A stretch of 22,811 bases of DNA from Botryllus schlosseri (lineage: Eukaryota > Chordata > Ascidiacea > Stolidobranchia > Styelidae), in NCBI GenBank assembly GCA_000444245.1, contig ATSW01003373.1:1-22811 (forward strand), written 5' to 3'. The notes below the pieces were generated by a model that was given only the letters and a program-made list of their open reading frames with translations, did no database searches and was not told the DNA's origin. Below, piece after piece: positions 20,001-22,811 of this stretch; positions within the stretch are counted from its first letter, which is position 1, and every line of letters starts with the position of its first letter. The position numbers and the translations under genes were made by a program.

Positions 20001-21192
20001 TTGATACACCACCTCTCTGTCAGGAAGCGATTGCAACACGGAGTAGGCATTTCCTTCTTCGACTTTATGCCATCCCTTGCATGCTACGAATAAAATAAGA
20101 CAGATGCGGGTAGGGATGGTGCGAACCCATTAAGGTTCAGGCTCGTGTGAGCGCGAACCTTTTTGAAAGGTTCTGTGTGAACGCGAAAGAAAGAGATGAT
20201 ATTATTTTTCGTCTGAACCATCGAGAGCTTTGACGACGGAGATGCGATACGACCGTAAGGTCACCTAATCTGCACCTCCGTTTTTTCTCATCCATGCTAT
20301 CCGGGCTTGCCGTGCGTATACCGTACCGTATATCATATTGCAATATCCAACCCATCATTTCAGTGAAGTGATGTAATAATGTAGGTAGACGGTACCTACC
20401 GACGACTCAGGCGACGTTATGCCACAATGATGAAGTACATGCTGACTTTTTAAACGTCACGAAATGTATCAACTGTAGCAATCAAATGCTATAATAACCA
20501 CACAAAATCAACATCTTTCTTCGCTTTGCCAAACATTCCGACGAGGACTTGCAATGTAGGCTACGCCTGCTAGATTTTTCCACTGTAAGAGCTCCAACCA
20601 AGAGTGTCACTAAATATTCAAACACGGAAAGCTGACTATTTCGAGCAAACTTTTGTAACAAAGCTAGTAAAATATTTTAGATTGGCAAGGTGCGTTCTCG
20701 ATTAATGTTCATTTTGTTATAATGCCAGTGCCATGCATAGATTGGTCCGAAGTCGAAATGCAAAGAATTTCAACCACAGATGTTATGATGACGTGGAATA
20801 TTTGACTATGTGAAATAGGTTAACAGTGCAGAACCTATACCAAGCTTCGTTTGTGAACACGAGCTTCTAAATTTCTGAGGTTCACACATACAGGACGCGA
20901 ACGTGAACCTCACGTTCACACCATCCCTAGATGAAGGACTAGCCATTTGCTGATAAGGATACGGTTGCAACCGCAGTGACTATAGTCGATTATATACAAT
21001 TCCATACTAAGTTTGGCATCCATCCGTGCGCTAATCTACAATAATGAAATATAATTGGTTACCATAGCAGTCATTGATATCTTGCTCCGTTACGCCACGC
21101 ACGATTTCCCCGTCTGATATTCTGTTACACACGCTTTTCCCTAGCGATGGACCGCCCAGTCCCAACAACAATAATAAACCTGAGCACAACAT
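16729..21192 (-). CDS. Secreted discoidin-like / antistasin-like protein, complete, 284 aa
   Basis: Seven exons join in phase: 21192-21063, 20083-19956, 19837-19697, 19580-19436, 19373-19320, 17034-16909 and 16859-16729. The layout is a signal peptide (MLCSGLLLLLGLGG), a discoidin-like region from Cys22 to Cys178 closed by PITATFIRVVP and RPCFRINFYSC, and an acidic linker (193-211, about 12 of 19 residues Asp/Glu). A six-Cys antistasin-like module (C212-C236) and a 48-residue cysteine-free tail ending YYW follow. Discoidin domains bind glycans, lipids or matrix proteins, and antistasin modules are known from leech protease inhibitors and from matrix proteins. An adhesive or inhibitory extracellular role is inference. 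No transmembrane segment follows. The N-terminal half of the discoidin region is atypical. Two residues (191, 197) are undetermined. Confidence 0.85.
18100..18260. repeat. GGAGTC-type hexanucleotide microsatellite
   Basis: A degenerate run of ggagtc/gagtcg units becomes nearly perfect at 18229-18255. On the opposite strand it yields Pro-Thr or Asp-Ser repeats in long open frames, which are artefacts of the repeat. Confidence 0.85.
18381..18535 (+). repeat. Weak third copy of the unclassified repeat
   Basis: Shares with copies A and B the ordered landmarks 'gcgggg.tcagattgc', 'gacaattg', 'cgaa.atttcggtca' and 'gatcttttcg.cgcc'. Divergence is high, so the call is tentative. Confidence 0.4.
19436..20083 (-). 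other. Discoidin gene exons 2-4: discoidin-like domain
   Basis: Exon 2 (20083-19956) reads CKGWHKVEEGNAYS and YQQEYQWCGAT. Exon 3 (19837-19697) reads RPIKFAGFTVRAS and DAWVKELEVWYGDESDE. Exon 4 (19580-19436) reads VFQGNVNEWTTKENRF, PITATFIRVVP and RPCFRINFYSC. The GN, the F-PI-A-FIR-VP stretch and the last two cysteines are hallmarks of F5/8 type C domains, whereas exon 2 is not recognisable as one. Exons 2-3 and 3-4 join in phase 0. The exon 4 donor CAAA|GTACTT is the weakest in the gene. Confidence 0.8.
20111..20929. mobile_element. hAT-type MITE filling intron 1 of the discoidin gene
   Basis: The left end is TAGGGATGGTGCGAACCCAT and the reverse complement of the right end is TAGGGATGGTGTGAACGTGA, with gaacct/aggttc motifs repeated at both subterminal regions. 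The flanking octamers gatgcggg (20103-20110) and gatgaagg (20930-20937) match at 6 of 8. It makes up 819 of the 979 nt of intron 1 (21062-20084). Confidence 0.85.
21063..21192 (-). other. Discoidin gene exon 1: signal peptide and first cysteines
   Basis: Starts at ATG 21192-21190. The hydrophobic core is MLCSGLLLLLGLGG, with likely cleavage before KSVC. It then reads NRISDGEIVRGV and ends DCY plus one base before GTAACC. The start is fixed by the signal peptide; the alternative frame from the upstream acceptor hits a stop. Confidence 0.85.
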
Positions 21193-21224
21193 ACTTTTCG
21201 TGAGTTGCAATAAAGTTCGGCGTT

Positions 21225-21227
21225 CTG
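21225..21227 (-). promoter_or_regulatory. Candidate spliced-leader or 5' UTR acceptor of the discoidin gene
   Basis: On the minus strand atatcctttcag ends 32 nt before the ATG. It is a strong 3' splice site with no coding exon in frame upstream. It may be the acceptor of a 5' UTR intron, or a spliced-leader trans-splicing site if the organism uses one. Confidence 0.35.
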
Positions 21228-21411
21228 AAAGGATATCGCATTCGCATTCGGTAGATTATAACGAGATTGCAGGCAATCAAACCAAATAGGATTTCACAGC
21301 AAGCATAACTGCAGTCATGAACGGATAAGAGTGTTTCTGCATATGAGAATTTTCTAAAAATCTGGTCGTCCCAATAAGGAAGGACTATTCTGTCGAATTA
21401 GTGGCACTTAC

Positions 21412-21477
21412 GAGCATATTGAAGCATCATGTTCCAAACAATCTTCGTCAGAGTCGAAACCCGTGAAAGATTGATAT
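21412..21477 (-). CDS. Possible small exon of unknown gene
   Basis: Between an acceptor ttgttttcgtcaag and a donor CTC|GTAAGT, 66 nt encode YQSFTGFDSDEDCLEHDASI plus Cys. The acidic, cysteine-bearing sequence resembles a piece of an extracellular module, but I cannot name it. It does not join the discoidin gene's first exon in frame. Confidence 0.25.
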
Positions 21478-21499
21478 CTTGACGAAAACAATATTTGTC

Positions 21500-22280
21500 T
21501 TTTTACTTTTTGCAGCAAAGATTACCACATATCCATCTCACCTGTAATGATGTATTCGTCCCACAGCTACAATGTACCTGTATGCTACTGATTCTTCATA
21601 ATATACAGAACTTATTTATAGTCGGTGGCAATATCATACGCTTTTGAAGTAAATACACAATCCTTTCACATGACACGTCATACTCATGAGGTGACTAAAT
21701 GCGGTACCTTTCCAGTGTACAAGCTGCTGCAATATAAATGAAACAGTATGTTTCATCGCACTTTCATCGTTATGGTTTATGAGTGATTAATAGTGATAAT
21801 TTGATGACGTTTTGGACTGTTAAAGTGGTATGATTTTGCGTTAGAAAAACATACGGAGGACATGATTTATTGGAGAGCTTTGTCACATATGTTCACATTC
21901 ATTATAGTACGCATAGGACAGGAAACGGGAATTGTGAATATGGATATCCCGCCAGCGTGAATATACTGATACGTTATTCATGTAGTTACTTAAACACCCA
22001 AAGATATAGCTGGATATTGCGAATAACCTAAATCACAGCAGTCTTAAAACACAACGTTTGTATGTTCCTTTTTCCGTCATTATTATGTATCATTATCTTC
22101 TTTGTTCTTTGCTGCTAGTCATTAGACTTAAAGATAAATGCATCATTCCGTTTCACATCAATATTAGAAATTATACCAGTGTAGAATCGTATTAAAAAGC
22201 GGAATATGACGAATGTCTTGTCGTGATTGACCCCACAAATCACAAAATTACAATTCTCAGAGATTTTGATGTAACTAAAG
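21500..22280. other. No gene recognised
   Basis: AT-rich and without long open frames, terminal repeats or domain-like sequence that I can see. Confidence 0.4.
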
Positions 22281-22350
22281 CAGTATCTCCCACCCTAGGT
22301 GCCGCGACCCAAATGGGGTCGTTTGCGTATTCTCTTGGGGTCACAGACAT
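22281..22350. mobile_element. hAT Charlie-like fragment, left end
   Basis: Begins CAGTATCTCCCACCCTAGGT followed by gccgcgacccaaatggggtc, closely resembling the well-known Charlie-type ends with opposed cgacc/ggtcg motifs. The right end was not found before the window closes. Confidence 0.55.
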
Positions 22351-22811
22351 GGAAATTAAATACCAATGACTATTACAATAATTCAAACTAATCAGATGTT
22401 ATCGGCGGCTCATTTCCGAAGATTTTACATCCTTTTTATATATAGAAAAAAGGGCCTTTTGAAGAATGCGAACCCGGAAAACAAGGTATCGTTAATATTA
22501 TTATATTCTTTATTCACAGTAAAACTGGTAGATACACACATAATCCGGGGAGCAACCTGCCCCCATAGGAAAATGGCGAGATTGGAGTAATTTTTTTAAA
22601 ATTTCAGTAATACATTCAAATTGTTACTCCTATGCAATACTCGGAGAAGTCAGATTACAGAATTGCAGCAGATGAAGAATTGGCAAGGGTTACAGAGCAG
22701 AGGTAGAGATGATTGAAGATGAACAATCGAAATTACAGAAATTATGCTGTGATTCACAAGTGTAATTTTAGTCCAGTGGTGCATTCAAGGCCTTCCGAAG
22801 AATGTGCACAG

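Noticed and set aside
20137-20358. A 73-codon minus-strand open frame
   Set aside because: It lies wholly inside a MITE and an intron and has no recognisable motif.
1-22811. Prokaryotic or phage defence system, CRISPR, LTR or virus-like element
   Set aside because: The window is plainly animal genomic DNA with spliced genes. I saw no reverse transcriptase, capsid, integrase, LTR pair or spacer array.

Overview
This is eukaryotic DNA from an invertebrate animal. It carries spliced genes of secreted extracellular proteins with GT-AG introns from 49 nt to 5.7 kb, and many short non-autonomous DNA transposons (mainly hAT-type MITEs with 8-bp target duplications). Nothing fixes the species. Astacins with ShK domains, antistasin-like modules, compact introns and a possible trans-splice acceptor would fit an ascidian-like tunicate, but that is only a guess.

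Two genes can be read with confidence, both on the minus strand and head to tail. (1) 16729-21192: a complete seven-exon gene for a 284-residue secreted protein with a signal peptide, a divergent discoidin (F5/8C-like) domain, a very acidic linker, one antistasin-like six-cysteine module and a short tail. Every exon phase joins. (2) 6776-14808: a zinc metalloprotease of the astacin family, of which five exons (436 residues) can be joined. They hold the propeptide aspartate switch, the catalytic domain with [12 protein letters not shown] and the SVMHY Met-turn, then two ShK domains separated by about 104 Thr/Pro-rich residues. Its first exon or exons (signal peptide) were not found.

The introns of both genes are swollen by transposons. 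A 523-bp hAT MITE fills most of the last astacin intron, an 819-bp MITE fills most of intron 1 of the discoidin gene, and the 5.66-kb astacin intron between the HExxH exon and the Met-turn exon is a nest of hAT MITEs, a tRNA-derived SINE, an inverted-repeat element with another MITE inside it, and two opposed copies of an unclassified repeat.

The left part (1-6170) is mostly gene-poor: a decayed von Willebrand A-like relic (minus, about 830-1430), several MITEs or MITE fragments, a tRNA-like SINE and a TC microsatellite. Degenerate tandem repeats (about 6180-6670) lie just downstream of the protease gene. The right end (21290-22811) has one possible small exon and a hAT end. I saw no viral or LTR element, no rRNA, no functional tRNA gene and no CRISPR. 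I found no clearly undescribed molecular system. The most unusual items are the two protein architectures and the way transposons make up the introns.
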